Origin: Umbelopsis ramanniana AG
Lineage: Eukaryota > Mucoromycota > Umbelopsidomycetes > Umbelopsidales > Umbelopsidaceae
Reading direction: 5' to 3'
Length of the DNA stretch: 34,698 nt
Assembly (NCBI RefSeq): GCF_025399195.1
Contig: NW_026252190.1
Span: 1 to 34,698 of the forward strand
The translations under genes were made by a program, and so were the position numbers. A model generated the notes under the pieces. It saw only the letters and a list, made by a program, of their open reading frames with translations, did no database searches and had not been told where the DNA came from. Of this stretch, positions 10,225 through 21,024 are shown piece by piece (positions within the stretch are counted from its first letter, which is position 1; the number at the start of each line of letters is the position of its first letter).

Positions 10225-11987
10225 CTGTAAGAAGTGAATGTTAAAACTAAATCACTTTTTAAGCTTGAAATACTGACTCATAGCCTGAGAGCATCCTTAG
10301 ACCATATAACATAATCCATGATCAGTGTGCTGTATATCTGAAGGATTTTAACCATAGATGTCCCATCAACTTTTACATCATTCATCGTAGACCATTGACA
10401 ATATTTCAAATGACATCAATATAGTAAATCAGTGTCTTCTTTTCATTTCAAACCCAAACCAATCAATGACATTTTGCAGTGCCGCCGGTCTGCCGGGATG
10501 CTTTATCCCGATCTACCTTGACTGAGTACGCATATGTTTTGTTCTATGCCTTATTATCACCATCACACTGACTTGATTTTCCTTGGTGTTGATGCAAAGA
10601 TATATATATATATATATATCGGATCATACACAAAAGCTGTTAAAAAATATTACGACGACCTCATTCTTAAATGCATGTGGCCTGTCAATTAGTGATTCTC
10701 AAAACTTGGAGAATCGCATCTCCCCCGGCCGACAACCGGAGTACTGAAGGACAGGTCGGCTTGCCACGCTGAAGCCAAATTTTTTATTTTAAATTTTTGT
10801 GTAGCGAAGGAAAATGCCTTTCATTAATTATCGTCACCTTATATTATCGGCTACCATCTGTGCGCTTGAATGCTCCTGTCGCATGGCATCCGTCATTCTG
10901 CTGTATTGGCCATCAAATTCACTCTTCTTATTGTTCTCTTTCTCCTAATCATTATAGTACTTTGATCTTTCACTCCTGTTTTATCTTCATAGACGCACGA
11001 TGTAAAAGACTTGTTTTAGAATGGCCTTGTACCCAACAACTATCAACTTCATCTTTCACAATGGCCGGGAAAGTCATAGTGCCAGAGGGCGGCGTCTCAA
11101 ACCTTGGATAGATATATCGCTTTGATACAGGGCCTGAACAAATTGGTGCAGCTGGGATGAAATCGCGAATTAACTGCTTTAATGCCCCGCCGTATGCAAA
11201 CAACCCCAACGCCAAATATATATGCACCAAAAAAAAACGCCATCATAGAATTCGATGAATGAACGTAGAGGAACAGCCTGTATCTTCATATGTGCAAATT
11301 ATGCAGCTTCTGGCTTGTATCCAATTTACCTTTTCGACCACAAGTCATGCAGCGTTCACACGGATTCACCTTGCCTTATCCGGAAGAAATCACCTCTAAG
11401 CTTTAATTGCTTCCAGTCCTTTTTCTGTTAAGAGTGAAGCGAAAATAACCATGCTGTATCGAACAAAACAGTCATTTTCCAGGTTAGATTGGTGCATCAT
11501 TAAATTATGCTAGGTGGTAAGATACTGTACCTGTAGCTCCTGAATATTATTTTCCATGGCAGGTTCCCACATTACCACAATCAATCAAATAAATTCCCCC
11601 AAGTCGTAAAAATGGTGATGCGAACGAACAGTTGGGAAAACAGGATTTTTTGTCAGGCTTTAAAGTCTGCCGCTCATCCAAAATGAAGTCCCACAAGATC
11701 TCAAATGGTCCCCCTCATTTTTCTCGTAACACCTCGTCTGGGCTTGATCTGCATGTGAAGTGAGAGAAGAGCACAAACCCAACCCGAACCTTTTTTTCTC
11801 TGAGCAGTGAAGCTTCCTTCTCTTTTCTTCTTTACTCTCTTCTTCTCTTTCTATATAGCTTGGTTTCGTCATCTAGTTCGACTGACCACTGTCGTCAACT
11901 TGTTCTAGTTTCCAACCATTGATATATCCACTAAAGAAAAAAACTAAGCGAAGCTAGGCCATCTCGCTCCTGTGTTTATCTTATTGT
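10225..11987. other. Gene-poor spacer and upstream region of the ankyrin gene
   Basis: No supported gene is seen. It includes a self-complementary TA run, a hairpin (GATTCTC at 10694 with GAGAATC at 10709) and a CT-rich block at about 11810-11850 followed by TATATAG, which probably marks the promoter and leader of the gene starting at 11988. An 86-codon minus-strand frame at 10970-11230 has a hydrophobic start but no ATG and no recognised family. Confidence 0.5.
10599..10620. repeat. (TA)n microsatellite, self-complementary
   Basis: Ten TA units bounded by G and C make a perfect 22-base palindrome of the form GA(TA)nTC. No gene lies within about 380 bases. Confidence 0.95.
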
Positions 11988-13983
11988 ATGGTTATGTCGC
12001 CACCATTCATGCCACTACCAAACATTGACCAAGATATGTCCAACTTGAGCCTAGATTTCAACGACGCTTCTTTTCCACATGCTAGCAGCAATGACCCGGT
12101 TGAGGACTTGTACCGGCTCATCGAGCAGATTGCGAATATGGAACTGAGGGAGAATATCATGCAGCATGCGCAGCTGATCCTACGTCGTCAGCAACAACAA
12201 ATTACCTCACTAGAAAGATTAAATCGCGATAACAGTGCATCAATAGCGGATCAGCAGATAAAGTATGAAAAGGCGGTTCGAGAAATGCAATTCTTTAAAA
12301 AGAAATATGAAAAATTAAGTGAGGTCAGCAAACTTAAAGCTCAACGAAGGCGAAGTTACTCCACTGATTCGGGATCCACCTACGATCCCAGACCCTTGTT
12401 ACCGCCCCCCGAACAACCGCCTCTTCCGGTACAACATAGACACTCCCCAATCAAGAACATTCCGCCCCAACTAGAGCAGCAACATCACAATAAACAGGAG
12501 CCTGTGCACGATGAGCCTAAACGCCGTGGTGATACAATGTCACCAAGGACTGGCCCAACGCATCCAGATGCATCATTGTACTCAAGCTCGCCACCTCCTC
12601 CAAGCTCACCCAACCTATCTCACCGACAACGACAGCCATCGCTGGTTAGCCAAGTCATGTCATTAGACGGCACTTTGACCTCCACCACATCGTCAGGCTC
12701 TTATGAAGCCTACTCACCTTACACGTCTGCCACCCTATACTCCATAGAAGAACCTTCTGAACCAATGCCTGTTATGCCAACTACACCTCCCAATGCACCC
12801 ACTGTGCCTCCACGAAGGAAAAAACTATCTCAATCCTCTAACCCACCTGTTCAAAATGTTGGTCAACCTGTCAATCCTTCACCACAATATCATCAAAAGC
12901 GTTTAGAGTCGCTGTCTTTCGGAGGCTCGGATGGTTTCTGGGATACCATCTCACAAAATCCTCAAGATGGAGCTGTTGAACGGCTTATCAGGTAAAAGTG
13001 ACCGCCCTTTTTGTTTGTTTGTTCCGTTACTCCGAGTGCATCGTGAGTGACACTGAAAAGGTACCTATTGTCTTACGCTCCCTCCATTCAAAAGCAACTT
13101 TATACGTCGTGGCGGATCACCCAATACGGCAAGACAGAATGCAGGTCCCAATCAAAGTATACGGGAAGGTTTTGGATTGATTCATGCCGCCATTCTTCAA
13201 CAAAATGCATCGGTATTGGATATGTTGCTACAGAATGGAGCCAATCCTAATGCCAACACCCTGTCCACTTCCGAAGAAGATAAACTCTCTCCATGCTATT
13301 TGGCAGCCAGCGTGGGATGGACAGAAGGATTACATATGCTCGCGGAAGCCAGAGCCGACATGGTCAATTGTAGAGGCTTCGGCAACCGGCAGCGGACCAC
13401 ACTGCATGGAGCAGTGGAAAAAAATCATATTCAAGCAGCACAAGTGGTCACCATGTACACCGAAGGTGTTCTGACCAATATTCCGGATGCAAACGGTTAG
13501 TATGGGTTGTGCACAAACAGTGTTTGTGTGTGGATCGGTTTTACTTATGACTAATGGAACGGGGTGGTGTCATATTTTTTCTTTCTTTTAGGAGCTACAC
13601 CTGTACACTACGCAAGTGCAACGGGTAACCAAGCCATTTTACTTTATCTATTGCAAGAGTGCCGTGCCGAAGTGATTGTTTATGATGTCAATTACGAGAC
13701 GCCACTGCATTATGCTGCACGACGAGGCAAAGTGGAAGTCATGTCTATGTTGATAGAGCAATTTCACGTCGATCCTAATATTTATGTGCCCCGCAAAGTT
13801 GGAACTCCGCTTGATGCGGCTAAAACCAGTGGTCAGAAAAAAGCGGTCGAGTACCTGAAAAGTCGAGGAGCCACTAATGCCAAAAAATTGGACAAGAAAC
13901 GAGAAGAAGAACTGGCCAAGGAAAAACCTGCTCACCTTGAAGCAACGCTTCTCAAGAACGGACTATTGGCTGATAGTTTCTAG
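11988..13983 (+). CDS. Coiled-coil, proline-rich protein with C-terminal ankyrin repeats, 598 aa
   Basis: Exons 11988-12991, 13095-13495 and 13592-13983 join in phase (introns of 103 and 96 bp; acceptors CAAAAG and TTTTAG). Residues about 30-120 are a charged helical region likely to form a coiled coil (DLYRLIEQIANMELRENI onward). Residues 125-335 are low complexity, rich in Pro, Ser and Gln, with several PPxP stretches that could bind SH3 domains. From 360 to about 575 come four to five ankyrin repeats, the clearest being GFGLIHAAILQQ, TTLHGAVEKNH, ATPVHYASATGN and ETPLHYAARRGK. A lysine/glutamate tail ends the protein. Ankyrin repeats mediate protein binding, so a scaffold role is likely, but no catalytic domain is seen and the partner is unknown. 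The gene is followed in the same direction by a protein kinase 425 bases away. Confidence 0.88.
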
Positions 13984-14099
13984 ATGGGAATCCAACTGCC
14001 TTTTATAGCCTTTGCATGTTGTTGTGACGCGGGAAAGAGAATAGCTATTATCTTTTTCATCTCATGGGCAGCTTGGGAGAAGAAGGATGAAACCATATA

Positions 14100-14105
14100 A
14101 ATAAA
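14100..14105 (+). terminator. Poly(A) signal of the ankyrin gene
   Basis: A perfect AATAAA lies about 117 bases after the stop codon, in a short A-rich context, before the next gene's leader. Confidence 0.5.
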
Positions 14106-14225
14106 AACCATGCTATGATCACCTTTGACATTGAATGGCATCATTTTCAAGCTTTTTTATCGTCAAACTGTAGAGACAACGACTTCATAAGATATGCTTC
14201 ACTGTCTTGCTCGATGAACAAGGGA

Positions 14226-14407
14226 AAAAAAAAGAAAAAAAAACCGGCCTTGTGACACATCTGAAGCACGCGAAGCACCAGTTTTTCCTTACCTCAGCCT
14301 CGCCTCCTCTCTCCTCTTGTCCGCCCCCCACTTCGGCTTGGGATCGTACTTGTTTGTTTTGCTTTCTCATTTACCTTTCCTTTCTTCATCCTTCTTCTTT
14401 ACTCCAA
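14226..14407 (+). promoter_or_regulatory. Pyrimidine-rich leader of the kinase gene
   Basis: From about 14281 to the ATG the plus strand is dominated by C and T (CCTCCTCTCTCCTCTTGTCC and later TTCCTTTCTTCATCC). In fungi such blocks often mark transcription starts in highly or constitutively used promoters. An A-run lies just upstream (14223-14241). Confidence 0.45.
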
Positions 14408-17045
14408 ATGCCGTTGAAAGGCGTTACTGACCAACTACGTGGTCGACTTTTGAAGCGTCAAAGCACTACCATTTCAAAAACATCCCTTGACCAAACTCCT
14501 CCAAAACCACCACCGAAATCTCAGAATCAATCACCACATCAGCCTGCATCAGATGATAAACACCGCTCAGACGCTGCAAAGAAACGTGAACAGATAGCTA
14601 AAGAAAAAGCTGCTGCTGCTGCTCAACTAGGCACCAACTCGGATGCTCTGCTTCGTGGTATTGGCGACTATGAGTTCCTAACCTCACTGGGAACCGGCAA
14701 GTTCAGTCGAGTTGTCCTGGCCAAACACACTGTTACCTGCCAATCCTATGCTATCAAGGTACACTCTTCTTTTTCTTGTAAGGAACCATAGCAATGAATC
14801 CATACTGACGCTATCCTCTTTACCCTCTATAAAAAACTCAAAAAAAAATAGATCATAGATAAGCGTCTGCATGATTATCGAGTCATGTCTAGACTTGTAC
14901 GCGAAATATCTTTGATGGAACTGCTATCGCATGAAAATGTCGTCAAACTTTACGAAACCTTCGAAACAGCAGAGTCGCTGTTCCTTGTTCTGGAATTCAT
15001 TCCAGGTGTCAACCTGGATGAACACCTCCAGCGCTCTGGTGGGTCCTTAAGTGAGCCCGAAGCACGTGCTATCTTTCGCCAGATGGTCACAGCTGTGAGC
15101 TATTGCCACTCACGCTGGGTCGTCCATCGAGATCTCAAGGTAAAAATACTTTCTACCGATGAATCACCTTCTACTGCTTGCTTGTTGCTCATTCACCTCC
15201 TTCCACATTTAGACCCCTAATGTCCTTTTGCGACCTGATGGCGTCGTCAAGTTGGCTGACTTTGGTCTAGGCAACCGATTTGGTTTGCAACGACTTAAAA
15301 CTATCTGTGGTAGGTGATTCGTTTACTGCCATGTTGTTTCGTTCTCTGATCCAAAAGCAAACCTGATCTGATCTGACCTTACATTGCTGTTTAGGCTCCA
15401 TGCTTTATTACTCGCCAGAGATCATCAGTGGCCAAAAATACACTGGTCCCGAAGTAGACTGCTGGTGCCTTGGAATATCTTTGTTTAGAATGACGGCTGG
15501 ATTTGAGCCATTTTCACATGCGCATAGTAAGTGAAACAGTTAAGATATATCTATTTCAACACCCCCCTTTTTCTCAACCCATACCCCGTTTTTTTTTTCT
15601 CTGCTCCTTCAGCTGTCGGAGAGCTCAAAAAAGATGTCCTCAATGGCAACTTTCCTATGCCCTCTCAATTGAGCCCGGACCTTCAAGTCACAATCCGAAA
15701 GTGTCTCAATATTGACCGTCGACATAGAATGTCGATCAAGCAAGCGCTAAAGGGTGATCCATGGTTGAACAACTATGGAAAACTTCCTGATCCCATCATT
15801 CGTTCACCGACTTCTGCGTTTGACGACTTCTCCGACATGGATGATAGCATTAGTTCACGGAGCGAGATGGAAAAGCGAACAAGGAGACAGCATATTAAGG
15901 ATTTGGAAGAAGAGAAGCACCGTGGCTACCGAGTGAAGCGAACTATTGTATACCACCCCATCAATATGACCACGTATTTTACGACACCATTGCCACACCA
16001 TCCAAAGCTAGAAGAGAACGTACGAAACCAAGAGATGTTGCGAGCCGATATCTTGCAGGACATTCGTACAAAGTGTCGAAGATTAGGCATTCGACAAACT
16101 GATACAGCCAGTAACAATGAGAGTCGTCTTCCTTTCCGTTTGTTCAGCAAGCTGACCTTACGAAAGCGACAAGATGAAGTCGAAGGAGCACTGGCTTATG
16201 GATCTCTTCGGCGGAGTGGATCAAGTCTGTTGCTCAATAAGTTTTCTACTCGGTTGAGCAAAGACACCCATTACTATTTTACCATTCAAGCCGTTCACGG
16301 ACTTTCCTCCACCACTGCCGTTTCCAGTTCATCGGGTTCCACATTTTCCAACTTGGATAGTAACGTCCCTACCTCACCCGCATTAGCCCAATCCACATCC
16401 TTGGAGATTCAACGTCTAGATGAACGTGAAATGATGAACCTTGTGCGATCTGCTTGCGAACTTTTGGGCGTCACTTACTTTTGTGAAGAAGAGGATAAAC
16501 TTTCCTGTATTCTGGCATTGAAGAGCAGGTCCTCACAAGATCAGATGCAAAATGGATCATCTTCCATCTTACCAAGGAGTAGTCTTCCTACCAGCCCTTC
16601 ATCGCCCACCTTGGTCAACAACCAGGGATATTTGGAAAACCGAAGTAGCCTGGATAAATCCAGCGATAACGGTAGTCAAAAATGGGTTGGCAAATTGCGT
16701 AAACGACTCTCCCTTCCTCTCGGCCATATCAACCTAATGCAATCGTCTTATGCAAGCTCGGCGGTTGGCAGTACGCATGGAACCATCGACAGTTCCAATG
16801 GCAAGTCCTCCAAAAAGATGGAATCCTCCCAATTTACTAACACCCCACCGAGTAAAGAAGGTAGTGCCTTGTTTACCATTGAGGTGTTTTCTGTTCCAAA
16901 CAACACTGGTCGACGAGTGGTTGCCATTAAGTTCGCCAAGACGAAAGGCTCCAACAAAGTCTTCAAGTTAGCTAGTGGATGGATCGGTGGGGTATTAGGT
17001 GCTAGCGCCAATTCTCGTGATGTAGAGGTCAGAACTCGTTATTGA
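14408..17045 (+). CDS. CAMK-like Ser/Thr protein kinase with KA1-like C-terminus, 766 aa
   Basis: Five exons (14408-14758, 14852-15139, 15213-15309, 15395-15526, 15613-17045) join in phase. The kinase domain spans about 87-345: glycine loop LGTGKFSRVVL, AIK lysine (K117), helix-C glutamate in LVREISLMELL, HRDLK (209-213), DFG (229-231), SPE in place of APE, and DCWCLGISL. The residues after HRDLK are TPN rather than the usual PEN or PQN; the metal-binding Asn is kept. A basic, alanine-rich stretch precedes the domain. The 420-residue tail is Ser-rich. It has two pieces resembling a kinase-associated domain 1, at about 560-590 (MMNLVRSACELLGVTYF) and 706-766 (LFTIEVFSVP, then VVAIKFAKTKGSNKVFKL). 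KA1 domains bind acidic membrane lipids in the Kin1/Kin4/Hsl1/MARK group. A role in polarity, cell cycle or nutrient control is plausible, but the orthologue is not identified. Confidence 0.9.
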
Positions 17046-17663
17046 AATGAGGACACCTTTTTCACTACATCTACCCCCCTCATTTGTTAAACCTCTCCGT
17101 ACCCATCCCCGCCTAACATACCATTTACTGTAATTTAGTGAAAACCACATTCGCACACACACCCTTGCCTTTCATTTCATTCTATGATTTCCATATTTTG
17201 TAGTAATTTGTGTATGACCATTTGATAACTGCTTTTTCTTTTCTTCCTTTTCTTCTAAGTACTTTTTTTTTATAACTATTTTGGCTTTTTCCCTGTAATC
17301 AACATGAATTCAACATGAATATATATCCTGTGCATTGGAAGTAAAGAATTGCTTATCATTAAAGCAACAACCACATCATGAGTAATTAGTTTGCCTTTCC
17401 ATAGCATGCTGTATTTAAATGACGAAGACTGATAGTGCGCGATGGTGTTTCCACAGCACTCAAACATCGAGTCGAGCTGAGTAAGGTACTTGCATCCTTG
17501 TGCAGACAGAGTCAATTCCACATGGACGCCCAACCAACAATGGTAGCCCGCCACGAGCCGTTGAGCCAATCCATTTAGCGCACATTATTTTTTTCTTAAG
17601 AAAGAAAAAAAGGGTTCCTGCCATTTTGCTCATTGCGCACATCTCTTCACCTGCATTTTCACC
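17046..17663. other. 3' UTR of kinase and promoter of channel gene
   Basis: The stretch is AT-rich with no accepted frame. Near 17587-17610 a T-run, CTTAAG and an A-run form an imperfect inverted repeat about 55 bases before the next start codon, a likely nucleosome-poor promoter element. Confidence 0.45.
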
Positions 17664-19173
17664 ATGCCTCCACAAAGTAAGCTTTTTCTTCTCTATCCCG
17701 CTGCGGCATTACCACTCACCATCAACCCTCAGGAGTGAAACCTGCAGGATGGCTAGACTTCCTCTCTGAATACCCCGACGTGTTAAGGTACGGTTTCAAA
17801 TTCACTAACGCTGTTCAGAAACGTAGCCAGCGTAATTTATTTTTTTGTTGTTTGACCTCCACTTTAGATGGCGAGGATCGGTATGTGTTGCGGAGATAGC
17901 GAAATTAAATAGAAGGGGATACTCGCTAAACCGTTGTTACTCTTCTAGGTGTGGCCTTCTATCCTACCCAGCGTGTTAACAATGGGCCTATTTGCCACCT
18001 TGATCGCCGTATTATACCTCCATTTCGGTTTCACCAAGCTATCATTACCAAACGCAGTGATCCCGTCATTGTCTGTGGTACTTGGTCTGTTGCTGGCATT
18101 TCGAGCTAACACCTCGTATGCGCGATTTTATGAAGGAAGACAAATATGGGAACAGATCACCAGTAATTCTCGAAATCTGGCAAGGTTGGTGTGGTGCGCC
18201 ATCCCAGAGCGAACGCAGAGTGAGCATCTGGAGAAAATGCGCTGTATGAAACTGTTGCTGGCTTTTGCAGTCGCTACCAAACATCATATCAGAAAGGAAA
18301 TGGGCTGCAATTATTATGACTTGGATCATTTGTTGCCGCCAAACTGGATACCTGCTGCCGCCAACGACAAAACACAATACCCACAAGCGGCAGAAGATAC
18401 GTCTCAGTCTCCAGCCGCTGCTCTATTTGCCAGCACCGAAACCACTTCGCAAGGCCCGCTGGCAAACCAAACCGGCGATAACCCTGACGATCCAGCCACT
18501 GGACACCGCCCTGTCCTATTTCGCAAATTCGTCAGCGATGAAGATTTGCCTGACGAGGCCGATGCAGATATGTCGTTGCCTTTGGAAATCGTGTTTCGTA
18601 TAGGTCTTTACATTGCTCAAATGAAAAATACCAACAGGATTGATGGAAACATTGTCGGCACCATTACCACGCATCTCAATAACTTGATTGATTGTTTGGG
18701 AAGTTTAGAACGCATTGTAAACACTCCTATTCCTCGAGCATACAACATTCATCTGTAAGTAAAGAAAGAACTTGTGTACGATCAAGGCAAGGCAGCTGCT
18801 AAGCAATGACCTAAACCATGTACTGTACAGAAAACAAGGCTTAGCACTGTACCTACTGGCTGTCCCATTTACGTTGATAGCTGATCTCAAGTGGTGGATC
18901 ATTCCAACCGTAATATTAGTCTCTTTCACGCTGTTTGGTATTGAAGGCATTGGAGCCCAGATAGGTAAGCGAGGGAACCAGAAAATACATTTCAAAGTAC
19001 GGTGCATTCCTTCAGGTACGCTGACACCATACGTTTGCACAGAAAACCCATTCATGTATTCCTCCAATGATCTTCCCCTGAATCAATTCTGTGACCAGCT
19101 TCGAAAGGAAATAGAGTACATTATTTACCATATCCCCAGCGAGACTGAGAATGTGTTGATGCATGGACGATAA
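17664..19173 (+). CDS. Bestrophin-like/UPF0187 anion-channel family protein, 383 aa
   Basis: Six exons join in phase: 17664-17676, 17733-17787, 17868-17880, 17949-18754, 18831-18964 and 19043-19173. The first three are tiny (13, 55 and 13 bases), and all introns are 56-80 bp. The N-terminus reads GWLDFLSEYPDVLRWRGSVW, the entry to this family. Helices follow: PSVLTMGLFATLIAVLYLHF, then VVLGLLLAFRANTSYARFYE, the family signature, and later LALYLLAVPFTLIADL and IPTVILVSFTLFGIEGIGAQ. The closing motif ENPF...NDLPLNQFC is also diagnostic. Relatives of bacterial YneE and plant VCCN form pentameric chloride or anion channels; fungal members are mostly untested. An acidic, low-complexity loop lies at about 155-210. 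Membrane location is confident; the transported ion is inferred. Confidence 0.9.
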
Positions 19174-19311
19174 ATACATCCCCCCTCACTCCAATGTAAA
19201 GACACCCAGATCCTCCGTTATATACAACTTGAAATATATATATATTTATATTACATGATACATATTAATACAAGTACACCAAGTGTACGGGCTGTTACTT
19301 TTTGTTATAAT

Positions 19312-19657
19312 TTAGTATCTGCGACGGCGGGGTGTAAGATCACCTGGTCGAGGACCGCAAGTAACCAAAAGTGCGTGGATAACCTGTAGAGGGGATCAAT
19401 GTTAAGAAAACAATACCGGTGTATTTGATATAGAGAGTATTCAAAAGAACTTACACCAGGCAACCAACCCAGAAGAGTGAGAAGAATGTTGATGACGAGT
19501 GAGCATCCACAACCTCGGACGAGGAAGACAGCGACGGGGGGAAGGATGAAAGCGAGAAGGGTTTCGATAACGACAGCGCAAGCAACTGATTCGAGCACAG
19601 ATCAATAAACTATATCATCCAACTTTTTGCAATGCGTTGAGGTGACTTACTAGCCAT
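19312..19657 (-). CDS. PMP3: Pmp3-family plasma-membrane proteolipid, 69 aa
   Basis: Exons 19657-19651 (7 bases), 19585-19455 and 19383-19312 join in phase (introns of 65 and 71 bp) to 69 residues. The protein has the two-helix UPF0057 pattern: ETLLAFILPPVAVFLVRGCG, then LVINILLTLLGWLPGVIHAL. The PP after helix one, the GCG turn and the LGWLPG-VIHA motif are all present. It ends in an arginine-rich tail (LTPRRRRY). Yeast Pmp3 is 55 residues and controls membrane potential and salt tolerance; the tail here is longer. The first exon carries only ATG GCT A, so any gene finder that skips micro-exons will miss the start. The gene converges on the channel gene, leaving about 140 bases between stop codons. 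Confidence 0.93.
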
Positions 19658-20653
19658 AGTGTATAAGAGAGATCTAAAATAGGTGAGTGAAGTGCACCAG
19701 CCAAGGAGAAAAAAAGCTTTTCTTTTATGCGATTTCGGTGGTTGCCAAAATAGGAAACTGACACCATTTCCTTCCAACGTCATCGATGTCATGACAGCAT
19801 CCCCCGCATTCGGTAGGTGGTGTTCGTTTGAATGATATCAAACAAAAAAATGCCCCCCTTTAATGTTCCACAGCCGTTGATTCTGGATCATATTTATTTT
19901 CGTGCACATCCCGTAAATCTACCTTGTATGACGTGTCTATCATATAGGTCAAGTGAAACATAGGAGTGTTTGTGGACTTGGATACTCTTAGCGTCTTGGC
20001 ATGTACAGAACAAAAGTGCCAAGATATGATTGAGCGATCACGACATAGCGGTTGGATAGCTTGAAAAGGGAGAGGTCTTGGAGTAAATATGAAAAAAATA
20101 ATGTGGCAACGCACGGCAACAATGACAAAAGAATGAGAGGAGAGAAAATGAAGGAAAACGAGACATAGCAAATGTGGCCTTTCAATGAGGGAAGGTAAGT
20201 GAATGAATATGGTAAGTTGAAATGTCATATGGCGGTTGAAAACATTTTTCCCTAAAAATTTAACAAGCCAAGAGTTTTTTATGAAAGAATGAAAGTTGGT
20301 CTCTTCAACGCTATCATTATATCATATGACAATAGACAAAAGGTGTGAGCTCGTCCGCTTTGTCACTGAATACGATCAAAAATATGTCCATCGACCCTCA
20401 TTTACATTGAATTTCAAATTATCAACGCATGTAAAATCGTAAATTTTGTCATAAGTGAGATTTAGAGATTGTATTTCAAGCAATTGAAAGAAAAAACAAT
20501 TTATACATTGAGAGGAGATGGTAAAACATTCAAAAAATATGGGGTCGCATAGGTAAGGTAGCTAGTTAGTTATGTGGGAATAGGTCAATAAAGGATAGTA
20601 ATATGTAGTCTAAGTGGGTTGGAATAACAAAATGGTGTGCCATTCTCTTATGC
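19658..20653. other. Promoter of Pmp3 and AT-rich spacer
   Basis: No gene is supported. Minus-strand frames at 19860-20228 are leucine- and serine-rich translations of a pyrimidine-rich strand without family likeness. The CT-rich minus strand at about 20060-20170 could be a leader, but no spliced product was found. Confidence 0.5.
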
Positions 20654-20956
20654 TTATAAGAAGAGGGAGGCTGAGGCAGGAATGAGCAACCCAATGGTAG
20701 CAGCAGTAAGATAGTTCTTGGAGCTTGGAGCGAGGTGGAACCCAGCAGAGTGGGTAGGAGTGCCAACGATAGTGATGCTACCAATGGCGGTAACATTGGG
20801 AGCGGGAGCAAAATCAGTTGCTGAAGCTGAAGGCATGGCAAAGCCGTTAACGATGACAGGGCCATTGGTAGCAGTGGGAGCTTCGGTTGCGTCAGGCATA
20901 GGAGCAGCCATGGCAGAGGCGATGAGAACAGAGACGAGAGCGAGGTTGAACTTCAT
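20654..20956 (-). CDS. Small secreted, probably GPI-anchored protein, 100 aa
   Basis: A single-exon frame. Residues 1-18 (MKFNLALVSVLIASAMAA) are a textbook signal peptide with an A-x-A cleavage site. The middle is Ala, Pro, Thr and Ser rich with one N-x-T (NVT). The C-terminus (SSKNYLTAATIGLLIPASASLFL) is a hydrophobic tail behind small residues, as in GPI attachment signals. A TATATAAA box lies 61 bases upstream. No domain is recognised; a cell-wall or surface role is inferred. The same layout is seen in the unrelated gene at 31653-32015. Confidence 0.75.
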   Translation of the reverse strand: MKFNLALVSVLIASAMAAPMPDATEAPTATNGPVIVNGFAMPSASATDFAPAPNVTAIGSITIVGTPTHSAGFHLAPSSKNYLTAATIGLLIPASASLFL

Positions 20957-21016
20957 GGTTTGGATTGATGTGTGTGTTGATGATAATGAAAATACTTTGC
21001 ATGAGAGACCTTGACC

Positions 21017-21024
21017 TTTATATA
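21017..21024 (-). promoter_or_regulatory. TATA box of the small secreted protein gene
   Basis: The minus strand reads TATATAAA, 61 bases upstream of the ATG at 20956. Just beyond it lies a T9/A12 inverted tract (21038-21063). Confidence 0.7.

Noticed and set aside
10970-11230. 86-codon minus-strand frame with hydrophobic start
   Set aside because: It lacks an ATG, follows an A/T run, and resembles no small mitochondrial or membrane family I could name with confidence.
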